Shown here piece by piece: positions 1-7,308 of a DNA stretch of 8,745 bases (position 1 is the stretch's first letter; every line of letters begins with the position of its first letter). The stretch is from Aquamicrobium sp. (GTDB lineage Bacteria > Pseudomonadota > Alphaproteobacteria > Rhizobiales > Rhizobiaceae), in contig JACZJD010000012.1 of assembly GCA_014860725.1 (NCBI GenBank), positions 1-8,745 on the forward strand. Direction: 5' to 3'. A model generated the notes under the pieces. That model searched no databases and was not told the DNA's origin. It saw only the letters and a list, made by a program, of their open reading frames with translations. Position numbers and translations under genes: made by a program.

Positions 1-1
1 G

Positions 2-961
2 GCGATCCGCCAGGCCGCCGGCGACGATCACGCGCATTTCTTCGACGCCACCAAGGCGGCGACGGTGCTGTTCGGCAACTCGCTCGGCGCCAACATGTTC
101 ATGCTCGGCTTCACCAGCCAGCGGGGCGGGCTGCCGGTGTCGCCGGAAGCGGTGGAGAAGGCGATCGAGCTTAACGGGCAGGCGGTGAAGATGAACATCG
201 ACGCCTTCCGCTGGGGCCGGCGCGCCGCGCACGATCCCCAGTTCGTGCAGGGGCTGGTCGATGCCTCGCACAACCCGATGGCGGGCCGCGAGATCGCCGC
301 CACGCTCGACGACATCGTCGCGCGCCGCGTCGAGTTCCTGACCGCCTACCAGAACGCCGCCTATGCCGGGCGCTATCGCGCCGCCGTCGCCGCGATCCGC
401 GAGGCGGAGGAACGCGCAGCCCCCGGCTCCACCGTGGTCGCCGAGGCGGTGGCGCGCAACCTGTTCAAGCTGATGGCGGTGAAGGACGAGTACGAGGTCG
501 CGCGCCTCTACACCGACGGCTCGTTCGCCCGCCAGCTCGCCGGCCAGTTCTCGTCGTGGGACAGGCTCGAATTCCACCTCGCGCCGCCGATCCTCGGCCG
601 CAAGGGCCCGGACGGCAAGGCGAGGAAGTCGAGCTTCGGGCCGTGGATGATGAAGGGCTTCTCCGTGCTCGCCGCGCTCAGGGGGCTGCGCGGCACTGTC
701 TTCGACATCTTCGGCTACGCGGCCGAGCGGCGCATGGAGCGGAGGCTCCTCGCCGACTACGAGGCCGACCTCGACCTGATCCGCGCCTCGCTGGCGCCGG
801 GCAGGGTCGAGGCCGCGGCGGCGTTGGCCTCGGTGCCGGCGATGATCCGCGGCTTCGGGCACGTGAAGGAGGAGAACGTCAGGAAGGCCGAAGCGGAGCG
901 CGCCCGTCAGACGAAGCGGCTCGCGGCGCAGCCGGCGCCTGTTCTGAAGGCCGCCGAATAG
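2..961 (+). CDS. Indolepyruvate ferredoxin oxidoreductase, C-terminal part (5' end outside window)
   Basis: The reading frame is open from base 2 and ends at TAG 959-961, giving the last 319 residues of a longer protein. The family oxidatively decarboxylates indole-3-pyruvate and other aryl-pyruvates to aryl-acetyl-CoA, passing electrons to ferredoxin in the cytoplasm. The visible part begins at the end of the gamma-type pyruvate/ketoacid oxidoreductase domain; the stretch AIELNGQAVKMNIDAFRWGR is characteristic of the one-piece proteobacterial enzyme of about 1,150-1,200 residues. The C-terminal family-specific region follows, with recognisable blocks KDEYEVARLYTDG, FHLAPPILGRK, FGYAAERRMER and IRGFGHVKEENV. 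The thiamine-diphosphate and iron-sulfur regions would lie upstream of the window. A GTG at 65 is only an internal codon, not a start. The family call rests on remembered motifs, but several independent blocks agree. Confidence 0.9.
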   Translation, partial: AIRQAAGDDHAHFFDATKAATVLFGNSLGANMFMLGFTSQRGGLPVSPEAVEKAIELNGQAVKMNIDAFRWGRRAAHDPQFVQGLVDASHNPMAGREIAATLDDIVARRVEFLTAYQNAAYAGRYRAAVAAIREAEERAAPGSTVVAEAVARNLFKLMAVKDEYEVARLYTDGSFARQLAGQFSSWDRLEFHLAPPILGRKGPDGKARKSSFGPWMMKGFSVLAALRGLRGTVFDIFGYAAERRMERRLLADYEADLDLIRASLAPGRVEAAAALASVPAMIRGFGHVKEENVRKAEAERARQTKRLAAQPAPVLKAAE

Positions 962-1035
962 GCATCGAATCCGCTTAATAAGCCTTTCTTAATACGGGTT
1001 TGGCATGGTCGAGGTCCGGGGGGCGGTGCTTCGGT

Positions 1036-3348
1036 ATGCCAACAAGAGCCAGAAACGAGCTTCCGCTCGACATATACATACCGTTCGTGCAAACGCTGTT
1101 CCGCGACAGCGTGACCCTTGCCGTCGGCTTCGCCGCGCAAATCCTCCTGATCGTCCTCGTCTACCTCAATACGTCGGACCCGATCTATCTCTGGCTGGCG
1201 GTCGCCATGGGCGTGCTGGCGGTGCTGCGCCTGAGAAGCGTGCGCCACTATGCGGGCAAGCCGCCGCCGACCGACTTCGCCGAAGCGCAGGAGCGCGAGC
1301 GCGTCTATATCGTCTACGGCGCGGCGCACGGCCTCTTCCTGGGGGTGTTCTGCTTTCTCGCCATCTACTGGTCGCCCGACTATTTCGGCGAGATCGCCTC
1401 GATCTGCGTGACGCTGGCCTCTGCCACCTCCATCGCCGGGCGCAACTACGGCTCGCCGCGCATGGTCATGCTGTTCATCGTGACCATGACGTGGCCGATA
1501 TCGATGGGGTTCATCCTGCGCGGGGACGTGTACCACGTCCTGCTCGGCTGCCTGTCGATCCCGTTCTTCTTCGCGATCCGGCGTTTCGCAGCCAACGTCC
1601 GGGACGTGCTGTTCGCGGCGCTGAGCGCCGAGAAGACGGCCAAGCGGATCGCCCGCCGGTTCGACCGCGCGCTGAACACCATGACATCGGGCCTCGTCAT
1701 GCTCAGCGCCGAGGGCAAGGTGGCGGTCGCCAATGCGGAGGCCGCCGCGCTGATGAAGGTCAGCCATCCCGAGAAGCTGCTCGGGCGCACGCTGCGCGGC
1801 CTGCTGATGCGCGGCGTCGCGGGCGGCGTGCTCAGCCTCAAGGATTCGCGCTATGCCGAGACGCAGCTCACCCGCGCGCTGCGCGAGGGCAGGGGGCGCA
1901 AGGTGCTGCTGCGGCTCGAGGACGGCCGCTATTTCGAGTTCTCGGCCCGCGAGGGCGACGACGAGCTCGGCGTCATCACCTTCGACGAGGTGACGGCCCG
2001 CATCGAGGCCGAGGAGCGGATCCGCAGCATGGCGCGCTTCGACAGCCTGACCGGGCTCGCCAACCGTGCCTATTTCCATGAGCTCGTGTCCGACTACGTC
2101 TCGGTCGGCGATCCGAGCCGCCATGTCGGCCTCGTCGTCTTCGACCTCGACGACTTCAAGAGCGTCAACGACACGCTCGGCCATCCGGTCGGCGACGGGC
2201 TGATCTATGCCGCGGCCGAGCGGCTTTCGGGCTTCGCCAGCGAGGACGTGAAGGTCAGCCGCTTCGGCGGCGACGAGTTCATGATCTTCTTCAACGACGT
2301 GAAGGATCGGGAGAGCTTCTCCCGCGCCGTCGACGCCGTCTTCAACCGCCTATGCGGCGAGGTGGACGTGGCCGGGCATGCGCTGCGCGTCCAGGCCAGC
2401 GCCGGCGCGGTTCTCGTGCAGGCCAGGAACGCCGAGGTGGACGCGATGATCGTGCGCGCCGACCTTGCGCTCTACAAGGCCAAGGAGAACGGCAAGAACG
2501 GCTGGCTGCTGTTCGAGGAGACGATGGACCGCGCCTTCCGCGACCGGCAGGTGATGAAGGCGGAGTTGCGCCAGGCCGTCGAGATGGGCAGCCTGCGGGT
2601 CGTCTACCAGCCGATCGTGTCGATGCAGACCATGCGCATCGCGAGCTGCGAGGCGCTGTGCCGCTGGGACCACCCCGAGCTCGGGCCGGTGTCGCCCGCC
2701 GTCTTCATCCCGCTCGCCGAGGAGATGGGCATCGTCTCGGCGATCAGCACCTTCGTGCTCAAGGCGGCCACGGCCGAATGCGCGAAATGGCCCGAGCCGG
2801 TCTGCGTCTCGGTCAACCTGTCGGCCAAGGACTTCCGCAGCGCCGACATCCTCGGCAAGGTGCGCGAGGCGCTCGCCGCCTCGGGGCTGGCGCCGGAGCG
2901 GCTGGAGATCGAGGTGACGGAAACCGCGCTTCTCGACGATCAGGCCCAGACCCGCCGCTACATCGAAGAGCTGAAGGCGCTGGGCGTGCGCATCGCGCTC
3001 GACGATTTCGGCACCTGCTATTCCAGCCTCAGCTATCTCCACACCCTGCCGCTCGACAAGGTGAAGATCGACCGCTCCTTCCTCATCGACATCACGCGCA
3101 GCCCGCGCTCCCTGGCGCTCTTGAAGGGCGTCGTCGAGCTGTCGCGCTCGCTCGGCCTCGCCGTCACCATGGAAGGGGTCGAGACCTTCGAGCAGCTCAA
3201 GCTCCTCACCGTCGAGGTCAAGCCCGATCTCGTGCAGGGCTTCCTGTTCGGGTCGGCGCTCACCGCCTCGGGCATCGGCGCCATGTCGGACGCCACCTGG
3301 CCGTTCACGCTCCAGACCGGCCGCCCCCTCGCTACCTCCAGCATCTGA
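1036..3348 (+). CDS. Membrane-bound PAS-GGDEF-EAL protein, cyclic-di-GMP synthase/phosphodiesterase
   Basis: A 770-residue inner-membrane protein. About six hydrophobic segments occupy residues 26-184 (roughly 26-44, 50-66, 90-112, 119-135, 143-161, 166-184), followed by a PAS-like domain near 209-325, a GGDEF domain near 330-490 and an EAL domain near 510-755. The GGDEF domain keeps DSLTGLANR, the metal-binding DLDDFKSVND and an intact GGDEF at 411-415. The product-inhibition RxxD site is absent: SEDV stands where it would be. The EAL domain keeps the full catalytic set by motif: E539 (EAL), N594, E626, D656-D657, K677, E713, E716 and Q734. Both activities are therefore possible, and which dominates cannot be read from sequence. 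DDFGTG reads DDFGTC here. The start is the ATG at 1036 (MPTRARNELP); an in-frame TTG at 1000 would add 12 residues, and neither has a clear Shine-Dalgarno. It lies 74 bases after the oxidoreductase gene. Confidence 0.93.
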   Translation: MPTRARNELPLDIYIPFVQTLFRDSVTLAVGFAAQILLIVLVYLNTSDPIYLWLAVAMGVLAVLRLRSVRHYAGKPPPTDFAEAQERERVYIVYGAAHGLFLGVFCFLAIYWSPDYFGEIASICVTLASATSIAGRNYGSPRMVMLFIVTMTWPISMGFILRGDVYHVLLGCLSIPFFFAIRRFAANVRDVLFAALSAEKTAKRIARRFDRALNTMTSGLVMLSAEGKVAVANAEAAALMKVSHPEKLLGRTLRGLLMRGVAGGVLSLKDSRYAETQLTRALREGRGRKVLLRLEDGRYFEFSAREGDDELGVITFDEVTARIEAEERIRSMARFDSLTGLANRAYFHELVSDYVSVGDPSRHVGLVVFDLDDFKSVNDTLGHPVGDGLIYAAAERLSGFASEDVKVSRFGGDEFMIFFNDVKDRESFSRAVDAVFNRLCGEVDVAGHALRVQASAGAVLVQARNAEVDAMIVRADLALYKAKENGKNGWLLFEETMDRAFRDRQVMKAELRQAVEMGSLRVVYQPIVSMQTMRIASCEALCRWDHPELGPVSPAVFIPLAEEMGIVSAISTFVLKAATAECAKWPEPVCVSVNLSAKDFRSADILGKVREALAASGLAPERLEIEVTETALLDDQAQTRRYIEELKALGVRIALDDFGTCYSSLSYLHTLPLDKVKIDRSFLIDITRSPRSLALLKGVVELSRSLGLAVTMEGVETFEQLKLLTVEVKPDLVQGFLFGSALTASGIGAMSDATWPFTLQTGRPLATSSI

Positions 3349-3404
3349 TCCCGTTCCGATCCGCCTGAAACCGGTTGCCCGTGCGACCTAGTGTCTCTCT
3401 TCGC

Positions 3405-3419
3405 TTAACCATTTGTTAA
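3405..3419 (+). promoter_or_regulatory. Predicted CtrA-type binding box 1 (TTAA-N7-TTAA)
   Basis: TTAACCATTTGTTAA is a perfect match to the full alphaproteobacterial CtrA consensus TTAA-N7-TTAA, and its left half extends to the classic TTAACC form. It lies between the GGDEF-EAL gene and the FeeM-like gene. The motif match is seen directly; binding by CtrA is inferred. Confidence 0.6.
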
Positions 3420-3421
3420 GG

Positions 3422-3436
3422 TTAACGCTAGGTTAA
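3422..3436 (+). promoter_or_regulatory. Predicted CtrA-type binding box 2 (TTAA-N7-TTAA)
   Basis: TTAACGCTAGGTTAA is a second perfect TTAA-N7-TTAA box, separated from the first by only GG. The four TTAA half-sites start at 3405, 3416, 3422 and 3433, so each pair is 11 bases (about one helical turn) apart. The box ends 87 bases before the ATG at 3524. A promoter just downstream would give a leader of several tens of bases, but I see no convincing -10 element. Confidence 0.6.
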
Positions 3437-3523
3437 TCGGATCAAGGGCATTTTCACCTTTACTGCTCGTCGTCTGCGCATATCCTGACAAGGGCGGACA
3501 AATGCAGGTGCGAGGGGTAATCC

Positions 3524-4315
3524 ATGGTCACGAGTGTGACGCCGATCCAGGGGGCGGCGGAAGAGCAGCGCGGCGCCGCCGCAGGTGGCAGGGAAGATCA
3601 GCTCAGCTCTTTCGTCCGGAACATCTTCTCGATACTGGAACGCACCGAGTACCGGCGTTGCGAGAGCGGCGAGGACGTCGAGAACATCTACCGCCTGCGC
3701 TACAAGGCGTATCGCCGCACCGACATGGTGCCGGAGAACCCGGACCATACGGTCTATGACGAGCTGGACGATCTGCCCAACTGCTACCGCTTCGGCGTCT
3801 ATATAGACGGCGAACTGGTCAGCACGCTGCGCATCCATCACGTCACGCAGGCGCACGCCTCCTCGCCATCCACGACGGTCTATCCCGACGTTCTGCTGCC
3901 GCGGCTCGCCGCCGGCCAGAGCTTCATCGATCCGAGCCGTTTCGCCGCCGATCCGGAATGGTCGAAGCTCTATCCGCAGATACCCTATCTGACGCTCCGG
4001 CTGGCGGGCATGGCCTGCTTCCATTTCGGCGCGCCCTACTGCCTGTCGACGATCCGTCCCGACCATGCCGGTTTCTACCGGCGCATCTACGAATCGGAAC
4101 AGATCGGCGACCTGCGCGACTATCCGGGCCTGAACTATCAGGTCGTCCTCTACCAGGCCGACGTGAGCGCGATCCGGCTGCGCTCGTTCGTGCGCTTCCC
4201 GTTCTTCCGCTCGACGCCGATGGAGCAGCGGCTGATGTTCGGCCGCACGGCCAAGGGCGAGCCGGCGCCGCTGACGATCCTGCCCACGGCCCGCTACATG
4301 GACCGCGCGGCCTAA
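3524..4315 (+). CDS. FeeM/LuxI-like N-acyl amino acid synthase (GNAT-fold acyltransferase)
   Basis: A 263-residue soluble protein resembling the FeeM/autoinducer-synthase branch of the GNAT fold. FeeM transfers a fatty acyl group from acyl-ACP to an amino acid (tyrosine in the founding member); LuxI relatives make acyl-homoserine lactones. The pattern matches in order: YRLRYKAYRR (R59, Y60), the acidic cluster YDELDD (D79, D82, D83), STLRIH (R103), and FIDPSRFAAD (136-139), which takes the place of the E-x-S-R-F motif of LuxI. IRPDHAGFYRR at 177-187 fits the acyl-binding region. The first 30 or so residues look disordered. The ATG at 3524 has GAGGGG at 3512-3517, six bases upstream. No LuxR-type receptor gene is adjacent. 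The acyl chain and acceptor cannot be told from sequence; an ornithine-lipid-type acyltransferase is a less likely alternative. Confidence 0.72.
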   Translation: MVTSVTPIQGAAEEQRGAAAGGREDQLSSFVRNIFSILERTEYRRCESGEDVENIYRLRYKAYRRTDMVPENPDHTVYDELDDLPNCYRFGVYIDGELVSTLRIHHVTQAHASSPSTTVYPDVLLPRLAAGQSFIDPSRFAADPEWSKLYPQIPYLTLRLAGMACFHFGAPYCLSTIRPDHAGFYRRIYESEQIGDLRDYPGLNYQVVLYQADVSAIRLRSFVRFPFFRSTPMEQRLMFGRTAKGEPAPLTILPTARYMDRAA

Positions 4316-4370
4316 GACTTCTTGTTTTTCGGGCGCTGCGCGTCCATAAGCCTTCGCGGATGCGGGCGGC

Positions 4371-5075
4371 ATGGCGAAACGGCCCGCACGTCAAAGGCCC
4401 ATGAATGCACGCGAAGACATCGTCCGCTCGGCCCTGTGGGCCGACGAGCTGACCGAGGAGGAACTGGAGCGCGCCCGCCGCGGCGTGGTCGAACGCCAGT
4501 TCTCCAAGGGCGCCTATATCTGCCATCGCGGCGACAGGCTCGATCACTGGACCGGCGTCGTCACCGGCCTGGTCAAGATCAGCGCCATCTCGCGCGACGG
4601 CAAGGCCATGACCTTCGCCGGCGCGACCGACGGCGGCTGGTTCGGCGAGGGCTCGGTGCTCAAGGACGAGCCACGCCGCTACGACCTCGTCGTGCTGCGC
4701 GACACGCGGCTCGCCATGATGTCGCGCTCGACCTTCATGTGGCTCTACGAGAACAGCCGCGGCTTCAACCGCTACCTCGTGCGCGCGCTCAACGAGCGCA
4801 TGGGCCAGTTCATCGCCACCATCGAGTACGATCGCATCCTCGGTCCCAAGGCGCGCGTGGCGCGCAACCTGTCGTGGTTCTTCAACCGGGTGCTCTATCC
4901 CAGGGCCGGCGACGCCGTGGAGATCAGCCAGGAAGAGCTCGGGCTTCTCGCCGGCGTGTCGCGGCAGGTGGTGAACCGCAGCCTGCAGGAGCTGGAGGAG
5001 GAGGGCCTGCTCAGGGTCGAGCACGGCCGCATCGTCGCGCTCGATATCCCGGCGCTGATGCTCTACGACGCCTGA
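4371..5075 (+). CDS. Crp/Fnr-family transcriptional regulator
   Basis: A 234-residue DNA-binding regulator. A cyclic-nucleotide-binding-type beta-roll covers roughly residues 35-140, a dimer helix follows, and a Crp-type winged helix-turn-helix lies at about 185-212 (SQEELGLLAGVSRQVVNRSL). In the phosphate-binding cassette region, G92-E93 is kept, but the Arg-Ser pair that contacts cAMP in E. coli Crp reads R-Y (PRRYDLV, P101-V107). Only one cysteine is present (in YICHRGD), so an Fnr-type Fe-S cluster is excluded. The ligand is therefore unknown. Start choice is uncertain: ATG 4371 gives MAKRPARQRP, and an in-frame ATG at 4401 (MNAREDIVRS) is equally plausible; neither has a strong Shine-Dalgarno. 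It sits 55 bases after the acyltransferase gene and 256 bases before the ligase operon, so it may regulate that operon. Confidence 0.9.
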   Translation: MAKRPARQRPMNAREDIVRSALWADELTEEELERARRGVVERQFSKGAYICHRGDRLDHWTGVVTGLVKISAISRDGKAMTFAGATDGGWFGEGSVLKDEPRRYDLVVLRDTRLAMMSRSTFMWLYENSRGFNRYLVRALNERMGQFIATIEYDRILGPKARVARNLSWFFNRVLYPRAGDAVEISQEELGLLAGVSRQVVNRSLQELEEEGLLRVEHGRIVALDIPALMLYDA

Positions 5076-5184
5076 TCCCGACCGCGCGCGGCAGGGATGC
5101 CGCCGGGGCCGGGCCGCGGCGATCATGGCTGTGCATAAGCTGTGGGAAGCGTGCGCCTACACGAACGCCCATTGAAAGGACAAC

Positions 5185-5247
5185 ATGACGGCCTGTCTGT
5201 CAAGCGCCGTGTTGCCTGCGCCGCGATTTCATGAAAACTTCCTGTGA
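5185..5247 (+). CDS. Possible 20-codon upstream mini-ORF / leader peptide
   Basis: ATG 5185 follows AAAGGA at 5175-5180 with a four-base gap and encodes MTACLSSAVLPAPRFHENFL before TGA 5245-5247. The next triplet is an ATG (5248) that opens, in a shared frame, an 84-base extension of the ligase reading frame. The arrangement could be a leader peptide or chance. There is no codon run suggesting amino-acid attenuation, and no homolog is recognised. Confidence 0.2.
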   Translation: MTACLSSAVLPAPRFHENFL

Positions 5248-5257
5248 ATGGGAAAAG

Positions 5258-5289
5258 TCCGGCCGGGTGGGAGGAACGCTCCGGCCGGG
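5258..5289. repeat. Two copies of TCCGGCCGGG, 22 bases apart, in the ligase leader
   Basis: TCCGGCCGGG occurs at 5258-5267 and 5280-5289, start-to-start 22 bases, about two helical turns. The core CCGGCCGG is self-complementary. A separate nine-base repeat, GGGAGGAAC, occurs at 5269-5277 and again at 5317-5325, where it forms the ligase ribosome binding site. A pair of operator sites is possible, but the core also occurs inside a coding region near 6324, and such words are expected in high-GC DNA. Confidence 0.3.
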
Positions 5290-5316
5290 ACAAGGGGCGG
5301 CGAACAGAACGCCCAC

Positions 5317-5323
5317 GGGAGGA
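5317..5323 (+). promoter_or_regulatory. Ribosome binding site fixing the ligase start
   Basis: GGGAGGA lies eight bases before ATG 5332. It is the strongest Shine-Dalgarno in the region and is the main reason for rejecting the upstream in-frame ATG at 5248. Confidence 0.75.
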
Positions 5324-5331
5324 ACCGGGTC

Positions 5332-7308
5332 ATGGCTCAGCCTGCGGCCGCGCTCGACACATTTCCGAAGTATCTGCTGCTCAACGCGGAGCGATTCCGC
5401 GATCGTCCGGCCATGCGGCACAAGGACTACGGCATCTGGCAGACCTGGACGTGGGGGCAGCAGCTCGACGAGGTGCGCGCCTTCGCGCTCGGGCTGCAGG
5501 CGCTGGGCTTCGCGCGCGGCGACAAGGTCGCCATCGTCGGCGCCAACCGCCCGCGCCTCTACTGGACCTTCGCGGCGGTGCAGTCGCTCGGCGGCGTGCC
5601 GGTGCCGGTCTATGCCGACGCCGTGGCCGAGGAGATGGCCTATGTGCTCGACCATGCCGGCGTGCGCTTCGCCGTGGCGCAGGATCAGGAGCAGGTCGAC
5701 AAGCTGCTGTCGTTCCGCGAGACGATCCCGGCGCTGACCGAGATCGTCTACGACGAGCCGCGCGGCCTGCGCGACTATTCCCGCGACGGCCTCCACGACT
5801 TCGCCGAGGTGCAGGCGGCGGGACGGGCGCTGCTGGCCGCCGATCCGGCCAGGGGCCGCGCCTGGGAGGAGGGCGTGCAGGCGGGACGCGGCGACGACGT
5901 CTCGGTCATGCTCTACACCTCCGGCACCACCGGCCGCTCCAAGGGCGTGATGCTGACGGCGGCGGCCTCGGTCAAGGCGGCGCTCGACACCGTCACCTTC
6001 GACAGGCTGACCGAGAAGGACAGCGTGCTCGCCTATCTGCCGCTGGCCTGGGTCGGCGACCACTATCTCAACTACGCGCAAGGCTACGTCGCGGGCTTCT
6101 GCATGAACTGCCCGGAGAGCCAGCAGACCGTGCCGCAGGACCTGCGCGAGATCGCGCCGACCTTCTATTTCGCGCCGCCGCGGGTGTTCGAATCGCTGCT
6201 CACCAGCGTCACCATCCGCATGGAGGACGCCGGCCGCCTCAAGCAGTGGATCTTCCGCCATTTCACCGGCGTGGCGCGGAAATACGGCGAGGCGATCCTG
6301 GAGAAGCGGCCGGTGCCGTTCACCGGCCGGCTGGCCTACGCGCTCGGCGACTTCCTGCTCTACGGCCCGCTGAAGAACGTGCTCGGCATGTCGAACATCC
6401 GCGTCGCCTATACGGCGGGCGAGGCGATCGGCGCCGACCTGTTCTCGTTCTTCCGCTCGCTCGGCATCAATCTGAAGCAGCTCTACGGCCAGACCGAGGC
6501 CTTCCTCTACGTCACGGCGCAGAAGGACGGCGAGGTGCGCGCCGACACGGTCGGGCCGGCCGCGCCCAATGTCGACATCAGGATCGCCGACAATGGCGAG
6601 GTGCTGTTCCGCTCGCCCGGCCAGTTCACCGGCTACTACAAGGAAGAGGACAAGACGGCGGAGGTGCTGACGCCGGACGGCTTCATCAAGACCGGCGACG
6701 CCGGCTTCTTCGAGGCCGACGGGCAATTGAAGATCATCGATCGCGCCAAGGACGTCGGCAAGCTGAAGGACGGCTCGCTGTTCGCGCCGAAATACATCGA
6801 GAACATGCTCAAGTTCTTCCCCAACATCAAGGAAGCGGTGGCCTTCGGCGACGGGCGCGACTTCTGCGCCGCCTTCATCAACATCGACCTGACCGCCGTT
6901 GGCAACTGGGCCGAGCGCAACAACATCGCCTATGCCTCCTATCAGGAGCTCGCCGGACATCCCCGCGTCTACGAGATGATCGCGCGGAACGTCGACGAGA
7001 CCAACCGGCGGCTGGCACAGGAGCCGATGATGGCCGGCGGGCAGGTCGCGCGCTTCCTGATCCTGCACAAGGAGCTCGACGCCGACGACGGCGAGCTCAC
7101 CCGCACGCAGAAGGTGCGGCGCTCCTTCATCGCCGAGCGCTACGGCGAGCTGATCGAGGCGCTCTACGACGGCTCGACCGAGAAATATGTCGAGACGGAA
7201 GTGACGTTCGAGGACGGGCGCAAGGGCAGGATCAGCGCCACAGTGAGAATCGCCGACGCGGCCGTTCACGGCCGGCCCGCGCGGCCGCATGCGGAGGCCG
7301 CCGAATGA
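5332..7308 (+). CDS. AMP-forming long-chain-type acyl-CoA ligase
   Basis: A 658-residue adenylate-forming enzyme that activates a carboxylic acid with ATP to an acyl-adenylate and then to the CoA thioester. Motifs in order: the ATP-binding P-loop TSGTTGRSKG (196-205), YGQTEA (385-390), TGD (454-456), the hinge region DRAKD (R471), and the C-terminal LTRTQKVRR with the likely catalytic lysine K594. After the hinge it reads DVGKLKDGSLFAPKYIEN, typical of a long-ligase subgroup I associate with Liv-type transporter operons. No signal peptide or membrane anchor is evident. The ATG at 5332 (MAQPAAALDTF) is chosen because of the strong ribosome binding site; the frame opens 84 bases earlier with an arginine- and glycine-rich stretch unlike the family. 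The stop overlaps the next start (ATGA), so translation is probably coupled. Substrate is unknown: fatty, aryl-acetic or other carboxylic acids are all possible. Confidence 0.92.
   Translation: MAQPAAALDTFPKYLLLNAERFRDRPAMRHKDYGIWQTWTWGQQLDEVRAFALGLQALGFARGDKVAIVGANRPRLYWTFAAVQSLGGVPVPVYADAVAEEMAYVLDHAGVRFAVAQDQEQVDKLLSFRETIPALTEIVYDEPRGLRDYSRDGLHDFAEVQAAGRALLAADPARGRAWEEGVQAGRGDDVSVMLYTSGTTGRSKGVMLTAAASVKAALDTVTFDRLTEKDSVLAYLPLAWVGDHYLNYAQGYVAGFCMNCPESQQTVPQDLREIAPTFYFAPPRVFESLLTSVTIRMEDAGRLKQWIFRHFTGVARKYGEAILEKRPVPFTGRLAYALGDFLLYGPLKNVLGMSNIRVAYTAGEAIGADLFSFFRSLGINLKQLYGQTEAFLYVTAQKDGEVRADTVGPAAPNVDIRIADNGEVLFRSPGQFTGYYKEEDKTAEVLTPDGFIKTGDAGFFEADGQLKIIDRAKDVGKLKDGSLFAPKYIENMLKFFPNIKEAVAFGDGRDFCAAFINIDLTAVGNWAERNNIAYASYQELAGHPRVYEMIARNVDETNRRLAQEPMMAGGQVARFLILHKELDADDGELTRTQKVRRSFIAERYGELIEALYDGSTEKYVETEVTFEDGRKGRISATVRIADAAVHGRPARPHAEAAE

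Noticed and set aside
975..992. TTAA-N10-TTAA upstream of the GGDEF-EAL gene as a CtrA site
   Set aside because: The spacing is ten bases, not seven, so it does not match the full consensus. It may just be the AT-rich part of a promoter.
907..2184. Antisense open frame of about 425 codons opposite the GGDEF-EAL gene
   Set aside because: Low-complexity composition, no motif, and fully explained as a shadow of the sense gene.
4331..4345. Small hairpin GGGCGC-TGC-GCGTCC as a terminator after the acyltransferase gene
   Set aside because: The stem is six pairs including one G-U, and the T-run lies before it, not after it, so it does not fit an intrinsic terminator on the + strand.
5076..5130. 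GC-rich inverted repeats after the Crp/Fnr gene as a terminator
   Set aside because: Short overlapping GCCGC/GCGGC pairings are present but no T-tract follows, and such pairings are common at this base composition.
5150..5163. CGTG-N6-CACG as a Crp-type operator
   Set aside because: The spacing between the GTG and CAC cores is two bases shorter than in the Crp consensus, and the match is too short to be convincing.
5248..5331. N-terminal extension of the ligase from ATG 5248
   Set aside because: The 28 added residues are Arg/Gly-rich and unlike the family, and ATG 5332 has a much stronger ribosome binding site.
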